Shown: positions 5,223-13,538, numbered from the stretch's first letter. The stretch is DNA of 14,913 nucleotides from Pseudomonadota bacterium (GCA_021845835.1 JAJZVE010000032.1:1-14913), one strand, 5' to 3'. Numbers and translations: made by a program. The notes: generated by a model from the letters alone, not told the origin.

Positions 5223-6608
5223 ATGACAAAGGAAAGCGCCCTTGAGGCGCCAAGGATAAGCTCGGCCAGAGGGCCAAGCGGATTGCGACGGCTGTCGCTG
5301 GCTATGCTGACCACAGGCAAGCTGGCCGAGGATTTCAGGGGGATCGGGGAAGGGCAGGGGGGTCTCCGCCCCGGCCAGATCCTGGCAGCCTTCAAGGCCG
5401 CCGCGCCTTTCCTGGGGTTCGGCCCCCGGATCATGCACGCGGTCGACTGGCTGTTCAGCTTCACCCAGCCGCAGGATTGGGCGGAGGGCAGCCGGCCGAT
5501 TGTCTGGCCTTCGGCCGCCCTGCAGCGCGAGGCGCTCGGCCTCGGCACGACGCAAGCCAAGGCGCTCAACCGCCAGCTCGTCGAGCTCGGCCTCGTCACC
5601 ATGAAGGATAGCCCGAACGGCAAGCGCTACGGCCGCCGCGACCGGCAGGGCAGGCTGATCGAGGCTTACGGCTTCGATCTGTCGCCTTTGTTCGCGCGTC
5701 TGGCCGAATTCCAGGCCATAGCGGAGCAGGGCAAAGCGCTGCGCGAGCGTATGCGCCTGCTGCGCCGCCGGGCGACGATCGCCCGCAACGGCCTGTTGCA
5801 GATCCTCGAAACCGCCGCCGAACTCGGCCTTACCGATGCCACCTGGCGGACGCTCGAAGGGGAGGGCAGGGCGCTCGCCCGCTCGCTCAAGGGCGTGGAA
5901 CGGGTCGAGGAGATGGAGGCAGGCGTCGCCAGCCTGGAACGCCGGCAGCTTGAGGCGCGCGAACGGCTGGAAAATCAGCTCGCAGCCCTTCATGCGGCAG
6001 TCGTCAGGGATGGGGATTCCGACCCCATGGGGCCGGAAAACCGACCCCATATATACACCTACAAAACAAACCTTAATCCTGAACAGGATACGGTAGTGGC
6101 TTCCGAAGGAAGTAGGTCGGGGGCGGCAGGGGCAGGGGCTCAGGAACGGGCAGCGCTCCGGCGGAGAGAGCCGGATCCCGGGAAAGCGGAGGCGAAGGAG
6201 CGCACAGACACCGGCACCGTGATGCGGATCAGGCCGGAGGAGCTCGTGCGGCTGGCGCCGCGGCTGCGGGCTTACCTGGCGACCTCCTCGCCGGCCTGGC
6301 CCGATATCGTCGAGGCCGCTGACTGGCTGCGGCACGACCTCAAGGTCTCAAAACCGCTCTGGGGCGATGCCTGCCTCGCCATGGGGCGGGAGCAGGCCGC
6401 GATCGCCCTGGCAATCGTGTCCGCCAAACCGGAGAGCCACTTCACGGCCTCGGCGGGCAGCTATTTCCACGGCATGGTCAAGCGCGCCCAGACTGGGCAG
6501 CTGAATTTGGCGCGCACGATATGGGGGCTGCGCGAGAACCCGCGCGGCAGGCCGCAGGCAGGGACGACGAAAGGGGGTGAGCGGCATCCGATGCCGCTTG
6601 ACGCTTGA
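5223..6608 (+). CDS. repC: Plasmid replication initiator RepC
   Basis: RepC binds and opens the plasmid origin to start replication. The 461-aa protein has the family's N-terminal DNA-binding region with landmark strings GPRIMHAVDWLFSFTQPQDW and TMKDSPNGKRYGRRD, then AYGFDLSPLF. A basic helical segment follows (about 160-265), then a low-complexity linker (about 265-330) encoded by the AT-rich origin-like patch. The C-terminal domain (about 330-445) includes LRAYLATSSPAWPDIVEAAD and AMGREQAAIALAIV. ATG 5223 is chosen over the earlier in-frame start because AAGGAGG lies 5 nt upstream. Length is slightly above the usual 400-440 aa. No repA/repB precede it; instead the plasmid has the ParA and RHH cassette and a small RHH regulator. 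It converges with the transfer operon. Confidence 0.93.
   Translation: MTKESALEAPRISSARGPSGLRRLSLAMLTTGKLAEDFRGIGEGQGGLRPGQILAAFKAAAPFLGFGPRIMHAVDWLFSFTQPQDWAEGSRPIVWPSAALQREALGLGTTQAKALNRQLVELGLVTMKDSPNGKRYGRRDRQGRLIEAYGFDLSPLFARLAEFQAIAEQGKALRERMRLLRRRATIARNGLLQILETAAELGLTDATWRTLEGEGRALARSLKGVERVEEMEAGVASLERRQLEARERLENQLAALHAAVVRDGDSDPMGPENRPHIYTYKTNLNPEQDTVVASEGSRSGAAGAGAQERAALRRREPDPGKAEAKERTDTGTVMRIRPEELVRLAPRLRAYLATSSPAWPDIVEAADWLRHDLKVSKPLWGDACLAMGREQAAIALAIVSAKPESHFTASAGSYFHGMVKRAQTGQLNLARTIWGLRENPRGRPQAGTTKGGERHPMPLDA
6010..6080. other. Candidate origin of replication within repC
   Basis: In repC plasmids the origin lies within the central part of the gene. Here CCGACCCCAT occurs twice, at 6019-6028 and 6041-6050, 22 bp (about two helical turns) apart. 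A palindrome CCCCATGGGG lies at 6023-6032 and an inverted ATGGGG at 6010-6015. A markedly AT-rich run (6049-6080) follows directly in otherwise GC-rich coding sequence. The arrangement of repeats next to an AT-rich unwinding region fits an origin, but it is inferred. Confidence 0.55.
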
Positions 6609-6635
6609 ACCGTCGCCTAGCGGCGGCTCAGCTTT

Positions 6636-6848
6636 CTACCGCTCCCGTTCCTCATCCCGTATCCAGACGCTGCGAGGGGGCAGCCTGCCCCGCGCCTGTT
6701 CCTGCGCGTGGACAGCTTCGCAGTGCTGTAGCCACGCCTGGCGGGCGGCACCGCTCAACGCTCCCGCCAGCCGCCAGTTGCCATGCCTGGCGGCTTCTGC
6801 CGCCGCGCCCGCCAGCCTGTCCCAAGGGGGGACGGATTCATTCGACAT
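6636..6848 (-). CDS. 70-aa hypothetical protein, last gene of the transfer operon
   Basis: ATG 6848 lies 12 bp after the stop of the coupling-protein gene, and the frame ends 27 bp from the convergent repC stop, filling the gap neatly. The product begins MSNESVPPWDRLAGAAAEAA, is mostly helical and charged, has tryptophans in WDRLAG, GNWRLAG, RQAWLQH and SVWIRDE, and ends RDEERER. There is no signal peptide or membrane segment. I do not recognise it. Tight linkage suggests an accessory role in conjugation. Confidence 0.55.
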   Translation of the reverse strand: MSNESVPPWDRLAGAAAEAARHGNWRLAGALSGAARQAWLQHCEAVHAQEQARGRLPPRSVWIRDEERER

Positions 6849-6860
6849 ATTCAGAAAACC

Positions 6861-8765
6861 CTACGGATGACCGTCATTCCATTCCCAACCGTCGCCGCCA
6901 TCGCTCCCTCCTCTGTCGTCATCCGGCGGCGGCTCCGGGGCATAGCCCGGATGCCGCGACGCGGGGTTGTTGGGGGGACGTTTGGGCGGTTCCGGCGCGT
7001 AGCTCGGATGTCGCGCCTGCGCCCGCCCGGTGATCGCCTCCCGCATCGGCGGGCGAGCTTCCGGCCTTGATTGCCAGCCGCTTTCCGGCGGGGCAGGGGA
7101 GGGGGAGAAGCCACCGCCGGAGCCGCCATTGCCAGAAGGCCGAACGTTCGCCCAGACACTTTGGCCTGCTCCGCCCCCGAAGCCGCCGGAGGGCTGTTGC
7201 GGCGTTTGCCCCCACTCCCAGGTGGGTTCGCCCATGCCCCTGCGCCGCGCATTCGGGTTGCGCGGCACATCGTGGACGTAGGGGTTCGCCCGCGCCCGGT
7301 TCAGGCGGGTCGTGATCTTGTAGTAGGCATGGGCGAAGGACGGCGCGGCGTTCGACAGCCCCGCCGAGATCACCACCATGTAGCCAGGTCTCATGCCATA
7401 GAGCTTGTCAGGCGACAGGAACGGCACCTTGATGGGGGTGGCGTTGCTGGTTTTGCTCCAGGACTCGCCATCGCTTTGCCCTTCGCTTGTGCCGCCGCCG
7501 CCCGGATTGTCCGTCCTTCCCCTGTTGGTTCCCCTGTTGCGGCTCAGGTTTGTGCTTGTCGCGGTCATCATGACCGTGGTTTGCCCCATGCGCTTCGACA
7601 GCCACTCGGCGGTTGTCGGTTCGTTCGGCGCGAAAGCCGTGATGACGCCCGCATTGGCGGCGAACGACTCCCACCTGTCCCCGTAAAGGCTCTTGAGCTG
7701 GCTTAAGTCCTGAATCACCGGCATCATCTGAATGCCGTACTTGCGCACCTGCGCCCATGTCTCCTCGATGATCTTCAGATGACCCAAGGCCGCAAACTCA
7801 TCGAGCATGAACAGGATGCTCGGCTCCCCGGCGAAGCGCGTGCGCAAGGAGGCTTGCAGCGCCGTGGTCAGGATCAGCCGCAGCCACTTGCTGTGCCGCC
7901 CCATCATCTCCGGCGGGAGGACGAGGTAAACCGTGGTCGGACGCCGCTTGATCCCGGCAAAATCAAAATCGTTCCTGCCGAGGCTTTCCGCGATCTCCCA
8001 ATCGTCGAAGCATTCAGTCTGAATCTTCGCGGTCGAGGCGACCGACTGAATCTCGCGGTTCCAATCGGTGAACTGCGCCGCCTTGTTGCGCAGCCCCGCA
8101 ATCGACGACCGCATCATCTGCGCCGCCATTTTCGGAATGCCGTACTCCTCAGTGCCTTGCGGGTTAAAGATCGAAGGCGGCCTGGCTTCCCCGCTCGCCA
8201 TGCAGATCAACTGGCGGACGTGCTTCATCGTCGGCACGACGCCGCTTTCCCGCCCGACGATGACGACAAACATGATGGTCGCGGCGACGAGGGCGCGGGC
8301 AGATTCGTCGAAATGCTTACTCTCGCCCTTGTCGCTCACAAAAATCATCGCCTCCGCCAGCAGCGAGGCGTCCGTATTGAAGCTGTACGAAGTCGGATCG
8401 AGGGCGGCGAGGGGATTGAAGCCGACACCGACCAAATCCTCGTAACCCCGATAGTCCGTCAGGACGCCGAAGGGGTTGAGGATGACGACATTGCCGACCT
8501 GCCGCCGCCACGGCGCGGTGACGGCGGCCAGCTCGCCGGCGGGATCGACGACGACGATTGAGCGCGACCCGCCCATGTTGAGCAGGTTGGGCATCAATAT
8601 CCGCGTACCCTTGCCGGAGCCGTTGCCGCCGATGACGAGCATGTGGCGTTCGCCGCCATAGCGCAGCTTTCCGGCCTTGACGCCGTTGCCAAGGACGATG
8701 CGCCCGAACTCGACAGCCTCCGGCGACGGATCGCCGACGACAGGATAGTCGAGATACTGGTTCAC
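6861..8765 (-). CDS. VirD4/TraG-family coupling ATPase lacking its membrane domain
   Basis: Coupling proteins are hexameric ATPases that bring the relaxase-DNA complex to the type IV secretion channel. The product has a Walker A-like GGNGSGKG (residues 46-53), followed by TRILMPNLL, VVDPAGELAA and NPFG, and Walker B ILFMLDEFAALG (317-328), all characteristic of VirD4/TraG. After about residue 500 the tail is Gly/Pro-rich and low-complexity, with RHPSYAPEPP and RHPGYAPEPP repeats and an acidic end. GTG 8765 is preferred over ATG 8849, because the longer frame overlaps the upstream gene in another frame and adds an arginine-rich leader; GTG lies 5 bp after the upstream stop, allowing coupled translation. 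This gives 634 aa with no N-terminal transmembrane helices, unlike classical VirD4. The preceding gene seems to supply them. Confidence 0.9.
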   Translation of the reverse strand: MNQYLDYPVVGDPSPEAVEFGRIVLGNGVKAGKLRYGGERHMLVIGGNGSGKGTRILMPNLLNMGGSRSIVVVDPAGELAAVTAPWRRQVGNVVILNPFGVLTDYRGYEDLVGVGFNPLAALDPTSYSFNTDASLLAEAMIFVSDKGESKHFDESARALVAATIMFVVIVGRESGVVPTMKHVRQLICMASGEARPPSIFNPQGTEEYGIPKMAAQMMRSSIAGLRNKAAQFTDWNREIQSVASTAKIQTECFDDWEIAESLGRNDFDFAGIKRRPTTVYLVLPPEMMGRHSKWLRLILTTALQASLRTRFAGEPSILFMLDEFAALGHLKIIEETWAQVRKYGIQMMPVIQDLSQLKSLYGDRWESFAANAGVITAFAPNEPTTAEWLSKRMGQTTVMMTATSTNLSRNRGTNRGRTDNPGGGGTSEGQSDGESWSKTSNATPIKVPFLSPDKLYGMRPGYMVVISAGLSNAAPSFAHAYYKITTRLNRARANPYVHDVPRNPNARRRGMGEPTWEWGQTPQQPSGGFGGGAGQSVWANVRPSGNGGSGGGFSPSPAPPESGWQSRPEARPPMREAITGRAQARHPSYAPEPPKRPPNNPASRHPGYAPEPPPDDDRGGSDGGDGWEWNDGHP

Positions 8766-8770
8766 TGCGG

Positions 8771-9502
8771 CTAATCCCAGACCGTTTCCTCGTCGCCGCC
8801 GGAATGCCGCCCGCCCCAGGTGTGATGCACCTCCTGCGGGGTAGCCCAACGCGCGTCGCCGTAAACGTCAGGCGTCGGCGGCGCTTCCTCGATCTGCGGC
8901 TGCGCGGCAGCCAGCCTCTGGAAAGCCTTGACGTTCTCCCAGCCCCAGACCACGAGGATAAAAGCCCCCCAGAGCATCAGACCGGCAATCCACCAGACGA
9001 TATGCCCAAGGTGCCAGCCGCCGACTGCCACGCTTCCCAGAGCCGTGCCGAGGGCAAGCTCGATCCAGCCGAACACGCCGGAACCGTAGCGGGCGATGAG
9101 GGAATGGCGACCGAAAGCGACGACCGCCCCGACCGCGACCGTGAACAGGGCGAGAGCCACCAGCCGGTTGCCGTTCTGCGAGCCGGTCAGCCAGGCGAGT
9201 TCCCGCGCGACGCCGAGCCAGAAGCCGCGCATCCCTTCCGGGGTGAAGGCGACATTCGCCAGCGCCAGCAGCACGACGCCGACGACGCACCAGCGGACGG
9301 CTTTGCGGACGAGCGGGGATGCCCCGCGTGGCGGCACGACGGCGCGTGTGACGGACTGCGGATTGTAGGTCGCAACGGGCTGATTGCTTCGGTAGGCATC
9401 CCAGGGCGTGTTCTTCATGCTGGAAGGCAGCCCGTTGTCAGCCCCGAACTTCGGATTGTCTGGCACGGCGCGGCTCCCCTGCGGCCTACTGCCGGACGAC
9501 AT
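8771..9502 (-). CDS. Four-helix membrane protein, apparent detached N-terminal part of the coupling protein
   Basis: The 243-aa product has a polar N-terminus (1-65) and four hydrophobic helices at about 70-88, 113-131, 145-163 and 167-187. A cytoplasmic tail follows with YGDARWATPQEV (214-225). In VirD4/TraG proteins a matching GxARWA motif lies between the membrane domain and the ATPase domain. Here that motif ends one gene and the ATPase domain begins the next, so I infer a split coupling protein with a membrane subunit and a soluble subunit. ATG 9502 overlaps the end of the upstream frame by 17 nt and no strong ribosome binding site is seen, pointing to coupled translation. The homology to the VirD4 N-terminus is inferred from this motif, topology and gene order. 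Confidence 0.75.
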   Translation of the reverse strand: MSSGSRPQGSRAVPDNPKFGADNGLPSSMKNTPWDAYRSNQPVATYNPQSVTRAVVPPRGASPLVRKAVRWCVVGVVLLALANVAFTPEGMRGFWLGVARELAWLTGSQNGNRLVALALFTVAVGAVVAFGRHSLIARYGSGVFGWIELALGTALGSVAVGGWHLGHIVWWIAGLMLWGAFILVVWGWENVKAFQRLAAAQPQIEEAPPTPDVYGDARWATPQEVHHTWGGRHSGGDEETVWD

Positions 9503-9823
9503 GATGGCGCGGCGGCGGCTGGTTGTGGTCAGCCGCAGAGCCGATAAAGGTAAACAGGCCGACGCCCACGCCGATAATCCATATGGCAGACAAAGAAGCG
9601 CACGCTATGCCCATCGTGCGCTGCATGAACTTTGGCGCATGACGGCGTCGCCAGCCTGCCCGCATCAAGCCAATCGCCCCCCACAGCGAGAGCGCGGCGG
9701 CAGGCAGATAGATAACCGCGACTTGCAGCATGACAGACGGATGCGGGACGGCTCTTTCGAGGATGGAGCCGAGCGGGATCATGATCATCGGCCCCGGAAA
9801 GGCCGCTGCGGCGAAGGCGATCA
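9486..9823 (-). CDS. Small two-helix membrane protein, truncated at its 5' end by the Tn3 element
   Basis: The frame is open from the transposon's left terminus to TAG at 9488-9486. It begins with a hydrophobic LIAFAAAAFPGP, continues MIMIPLGSILERAV, has two membrane helices in VAVIYLPAAALSLWGAIGLM and IWIIGVGVGLFTFIG, and a His/Pro-rich end PPPRHHVVRQ. The terminal repeat places a stop (TGA) in frame just before LIAF. The first ATGs are at 9788 and 9782, so a 100-aa product may still be made. The hydrophobic residues before that ATG suggest that the native start was further upstream and was lost. It is the first surviving gene of the transfer operon; its function is unknown. Confidence 0.6.
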
Positions 9824-9872
9824 GGGGTCACTGCACGAAAGTGCGTTTTATGTACGCCAGACCTGAACGGAT
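9824..9872 (+). repeat. Left terminal inverted repeat of the Tn3 element
   Basis: It matches the reverse complement of 13539-13587 with 44 of 49 bases. The first 24 are identical; two substitution clusters lie at positions 25-28 and 35-36, and the inner part ends in identical GACCTGAACGGAT. It includes GCACGAAAGTGC, a hairpin with a GAAA loop. The extended length exceeds the classical 38 bp. Confidence 0.93.
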
Positions 9873-9884
9873 CTGGAACGTAGG

Positions 9885-10439
9885 TCAGGGTTGGGGCTGG
9901 AGCGCTTTGTAGAGGGCGGTCTTGCCGACCTTGATCCGCGCGGCTGCTTCCCGTGCCGTCAGTCCTCTTGCGATCAGTTCGCGTGCCCGCCGCAGCTTCT
10001 CCTCGGTAACGACTGGTTTGCGTCCGCCCCGTCGACCGCGTGCCTCGGCTGCCTTGAGCCCGGCGCGGGTGCGTTCGCGGATCAGGTCACGCTCGAACTG
10101 CCCGAGCGCTCCGAACACATGGAAGATCAATCGCCCGCCGGGCGTGGTGGTATCGATCTGCTCGGTCAGGCTGCGCAGGCCGATGCCGCGCCCGTCCAGG
10201 TCGCGGACCGTATCGATCAGGTGCGACATGGAGCGGCCGAGGCGGTCCAGTTTCCAGACCACCAGCACGTCACCGCTGCGCGCGTAGGCCAGCGCCTGCG
10301 CCAGCCCGGGGCGATCGGCCCTGGCGCCGGAGGCGCGGTCCTCGAACACCCGCTCGCATTCCGCGGCGCCGAGCGCGTCGCGCTGCAGGGCGAGGTCCTG
10401 GTCGGAGGTGGAAACCCGGGCGTAGCCGATCCGCGCCAC
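9885..10439 (-). CDS. tnpR: TnpR serine resolvase
   Basis: TnpR resolves the cointegrate made during Tn3 transposition by recombining two res sites. The 184-aa protein has the catalytic serine in YARVSTSDQD (Ser10), the conserved LDRLGRS (64-70) and RLIFHVFGALGQFERDLIRE, followed by a C-terminal helix-turn-helix RGLTAREAAARIKVGKTALY. The start is GTG at 10439 with GGAGGG a few bases upstream. It is transcribed divergently from tnpA, with res between them, and its stop lies 12 bp from the left terminal repeat. Binding of TnpR to res usually represses both genes. It appears full length and intact. Confidence 0.95.
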   Translation of the reverse strand: MARIGYARVSTSDQDLALQRDALGAAECERVFEDRASGARADRPGLAQALAYARSGDVLVVWKLDRLGRSMSHLIDTVRDLDGRGIGLRSLTEQIDTTTPGGRLIFHVFGALGQFERDLIRERTRAGLKAAEARGRRGGRKPVVTEEKLRRARELIARGLTAREAAARIKVGKTALYKALQPQP

Positions 10440-10450
10440 ACGACCCTCCG

Positions 10451-10553
10451 TGTCCGTTTTCCTGTCCGGTAATCATTCTGTCCGTCTTGGCGTCTCCGGT
10501 CCAGGGTTTCCGGACAGGCTGGCGTCGGCCATCAAAGGATCGATTCACGGACA
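10451..10553. promoter_or_regulatory. res site between tnpR and tnpA
   Basis: TGTCCG occurs at 10451, 10463 and 10479, and its inverse CGGACA at 10511 and 10548, in the short divergent region. Inverted TGTC-type half-sites are the usual building blocks of res subsites I-III, where TnpR recombines and represses. The exact subsite borders are not resolved. Confidence 0.6.
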
Positions 10554-10567
10554 GATCGGAGAGACGG

Positions 10568-13531
10568 ATGGCACGGCGATGGCTGCTGAGCGCAGCGGCA
10601 TGGGTGCGGCTGCTCGCACCGCCGGCCGACGAGCGGGACATGCTCCGCCACTACGTGCTCGGTCCCGACGACCTGGCGTTGGTCCGCGCCAGGCGCACCG
10701 ATGCCACCCGGCTCGGCTTTGCCCTGCAACTGCTCTACCTGCGCCATCCCGGGCGCGTGCTCGGCGCCGGCGAGATGCCACCTGCACCGCTCGTCGCCTT
10801 CGTGGCCCGGCAGCTCGGGGTGCGCCGGACAGCCTTCGCCGCCTACGGACACCGCGATGCCACGCGGCGCCAGCACTTGTCCGAACTGATGCGTGCGCTC
10901 GACCTCCGGCGCTTCGGACACGCCGCGTTTGCGGACCTCGTCGCCCACCTGACGCCGGCGGCGCAGATCGATCCGCGCCCGGGGCGGCTGGTCACCTTGG
11001 CGCTCGACGAGCTGCGCCGGCACCGGATCCTGTTGCCGAGCCCGGCGGTGATTGAACGTGCCGTGCACTGGGCACGGAACCGCGCCGAGCGCGTCAGCCA
11101 TGACGCCGTCACCGCGGCGCTGACGAACGAGCACCGACAGGCCCTCGACCAGTTGCTGCAGCCCAGGCCGGACGACAAGCTGACCGGCCTCGCCTGGCTG
11201 CGCGGCGCCCCGCAGTCGCCCGCCGCGCGGAACATCCTCGGTCTGATCGAACGCATCCGCACCCTGCGCCGCCTCGGGCTCGCCCGCGACCTGCGCTCCG
11301 CCGTGCCGGACGCCGTGTTCGAGCGGCTCGCCGACGAGGGCCTGCGTATGACGCCGCAGCACCTGAGCCAGCTCGCACCCGGCCGACGCCATGCCGTCCT
11401 TGCCGCCGCGGCGGTCCGGCTGGAGGAATACCTGACCGACGCGGCGCTCGGCATGGCCGACAAACTGATGGGCAGCCTGGCCCGCGGCGCTGAACGCCGC
11501 ACGGAGGAAAAGGCGCTGCGTTCCCTGCGCGATCTGCACGCCCATCTGCGGGCGCTCGCCGAAGCAGGCCAAGCGGTCATCGTCGCCCGCAACGAGCGAC
11601 GCGACCCGATCGCCGCCATCGAGCAGCGCATGGAGTGGTCCCGCTTCGTCCGCCACGTCGGCCAGGCCGAGGCGCTCGCCAGGCCCGAGGCAACCGACAG
11701 CAAGGCCGAGCTGCTGGGCAAATACGCCACCGTACGCAGCTTCGCGCCGGAGCTGCTGGAAACGTTCAGCTTCCAGGGCTGCCGCAGCACGGCCGGCCTG
11801 CTCAAGGCGGTCGAGTTGGTGCGCGACACTTGGCGCTCCGGCCGGCGCAGCCTGCCCGAGGATGCCCCGACCGGCTTCGTCCGCCGCTCCTGGCGCGCGT
11901 TCGTCATCCGGGGCGGCGTGCTTGACCGCCATGCCTACGAGCTGTGCGTCCTCTCCGAGTTGCGCGACCGGCTGCGCGCCGGCGATGTCTGGGTCGAGGG
12001 GAGCCGTCACTACCAGGCGTTCGACACCACGCTGATCCCTCAGGCCAGCTTCGAGCAACTGAAGGCCGAGGGACCACTGCCCGTCGCCGTCGCGCCCGCC
12101 TGCGCCGATCACCTCGCGGACCGCCGGCAGGTGCTGGAAGCCGAGCTGTCCACCGTCGCCGCCCTGGCCAGCGCCGGCACGCTGCCCGATGCCAGCCTGG
12201 ACGGGGGTGAGCTGAAGATCTCGCCGCTGCGCGCCGCCACGCCGCCGGAAGCGGACGCGCTGCGCGAGGCTGCCTACGATCTGCTGCCGCGGGTGCGCAT
12301 CACCGACCTGCTGATCGAGGTCGATGCCTGGACCGGCTTCGCGGGCTGCTTCACTCACCAGCGCAGCGGCCGACCGGCAGACGACCGCACCGCGCTGCTC
12401 GCCACCATCCTCGCCGACGGTATCAATCTCGGCCTGACCCGCATGGCCGAAACCTGCCGGGGCGTGACGCTGCGCCAACTCGCCTGGGTGCACGACTGGC
12501 ATGTTCGCGAGGAGGGCTACGCGGCCGCGCTGGCGCGGCTGATCGAGGCGCATCGGGCCCTGCCGCTCGCCCGGCTCTGGGGCGACGGTACCACCTCGTC
12601 CTCGGATGGACAGTATTTCCGCGCCGGCAGCCAGGGCGGCGGCCTCGGCGACATCAACGCCCGCCATGGCAACGAGCCCGGCGTCGCGTTCTACACGCAC
12701 GTCTCCGACCAGTTCGGGCCGTTCCACACCAAGGTCATCGCCGCCGCCGCCTCCGAGGCGCCGCACGTGCTCGACGGGCTGCTCTACCACCAGACCGGCC
12801 TGCAGCCCATCGAGCACTACACCGACACCGGCGGCGCCACCGACCATGTGTTCGGCCTCTGCGCCCTGCTCGGCTTCCGCTTTGCGCCCAGGCTGCGCGA
12901 CATCAAGGACCGGCGCCTCTACCTGCTGCCAGGGATGATAGTGGATCCCACGATCGAACCCTTGGTCGGCGGCACCATCGACACCGGTCATGTCGCCGCG
13001 CACTGGGACGAATTGCTCCGCCTCGCCGTCTCGATCCGTGCCGGCACGATCACCGCCTCGGCCATGCTGCGGCGCCTTGCCGCCTACCCGCGGCAGAACG
13101 GGCTCGCGGTCGCGCTGCGCGAAGTCGGCCGGCTGGAACGCACGCTGTTCACCCTCGAATGGATCAGGAACGGCGAATTGCGCCGCCGCGCCCATGCCGG
13201 ACTAAACAAGGGAGAGGCGCGCAATGCTCTTGCCCGCGCGCTGTTCTTCAACCGCCTCGGTGAACTGCGCGACCGGCGGTTCGAGAACCAGGCCTATCGT
13301 GCCTCCGGCCTCAACCTGCTCGTCGCCGCCATCATCTTCTGGAACACGCGCTATCTCGCCGCGGCACTGGACAGCCTCGGACATCGTGCCCCGCCGGAGC
13401 TGAGGAAGCATGTCGCCCCGCTCGGCTGGGAGCACATCAGCCTGACCGGCGACTATGTCTGGAACGAGCGCGCCCAGCCTGCCGATCAACTGCGGCCGCT
13501 GCGTCGTCGCGCCTCACTCCTGGCAGCCTGA
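10568..13531 (+). CDS. tnpA: Tn3-family DDE transposase TnpA
   Basis: TnpA carries out replicative transposition by cutting and joining the 3' ends at the terminal repeats. The 987-aa length is typical. The N-terminal part (MARRWLLSAAAWVRLLAPPA onward) is the DNA-binding region. The catalytic residues are visible as Asp673 in RLWGDGTTSSSDGQ, Asp753 in EHYTDTGGATDHVFG and Glu883 in GLNKGEARNALARALFFNRLGE. ATG 10568 is preferred over an earlier in-frame TTG at 10487, which lies inside res; GGAGAGA precedes the ATG. The stop is 8 bp from the right terminal repeat. The long minus-strand open frame covering this gene is a codon-bias shadow. The gene looks intact. Confidence 0.96.
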   Translation: MARRWLLSAAAWVRLLAPPADERDMLRHYVLGPDDLALVRARRTDATRLGFALQLLYLRHPGRVLGAGEMPPAPLVAFVARQLGVRRTAFAAYGHRDATRRQHLSELMRALDLRRFGHAAFADLVAHLTPAAQIDPRPGRLVTLALDELRRHRILLPSPAVIERAVHWARNRAERVSHDAVTAALTNEHRQALDQLLQPRPDDKLTGLAWLRGAPQSPAARNILGLIERIRTLRRLGLARDLRSAVPDAVFERLADEGLRMTPQHLSQLAPGRRHAVLAAAAVRLEEYLTDAALGMADKLMGSLARGAERRTEEKALRSLRDLHAHLRALAEAGQAVIVARNERRDPIAAIEQRMEWSRFVRHVGQAEALARPEATDSKAELLGKYATVRSFAPELLETFSFQGCRSTAGLLKAVELVRDTWRSGRRSLPEDAPTGFVRRSWRAFVIRGGVLDRHAYELCVLSELRDRLRAGDVWVEGSRHYQAFDTTLIPQASFEQLKAEGPLPVAVAPACADHLADRRQVLEAELSTVAALASAGTLPDASLDGGELKISPLRAATPPEADALREAAYDLLPRVRITDLLIEVDAWTGFAGCFTHQRSGRPADDRTALLATILADGINLGLTRMAETCRGVTLRQLAWVHDWHVREEGYAAALARLIEAHRALPLARLWGDGTTSSSDGQYFRAGSQGGGLGDINARHGNEPGVAFYTHVSDQFGPFHTKVIAAAASEAPHVLDGLLYHQTGLQPIEHYTDTGGATDHVFGLCALLGFRFAPRLRDIKDRRLYLLPGMIVDPTIEPLVGGTIDTGHVAAHWDELLRLAVSIRAGTITASAMLRRLAAYPRQNGLAVALREVGRLERTLFTLEWIRNGELRRRAHAGLNKGEARNALARALFFNRLGELRDRRFENQAYRASGLNLLVAAIIFWNTRYLAAALDSLGHRAPPELRKHVAPLGWEHISLTGDYVWNERAQPADQLRPLRRRASLLAA

Positions 13532-13538
13532 GTTCGCC

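Noticed and set aside
7071..8561. Plus-strand open frames opposite the coupling-protein gene (for example 7779-8561)
   Set aside because: They are antisense to clear VirD4/TraG motifs and have no recognisable domains or ribosome binding sites.
8766..8849. ATG 8849 as start of the coupling protein
   Set aside because: It would overlap the end of the upstream gene in another frame and add an arginine-rich leader; GTG 8765 directly after the upstream stop fits better.
10532..13195. An 887-aa minus-strand open frame opposite tnpA
   Set aside because: It is a shadow produced by strong GC bias at third codon positions; the plus strand encodes a complete Tn3 transposase with all catalytic motifs.
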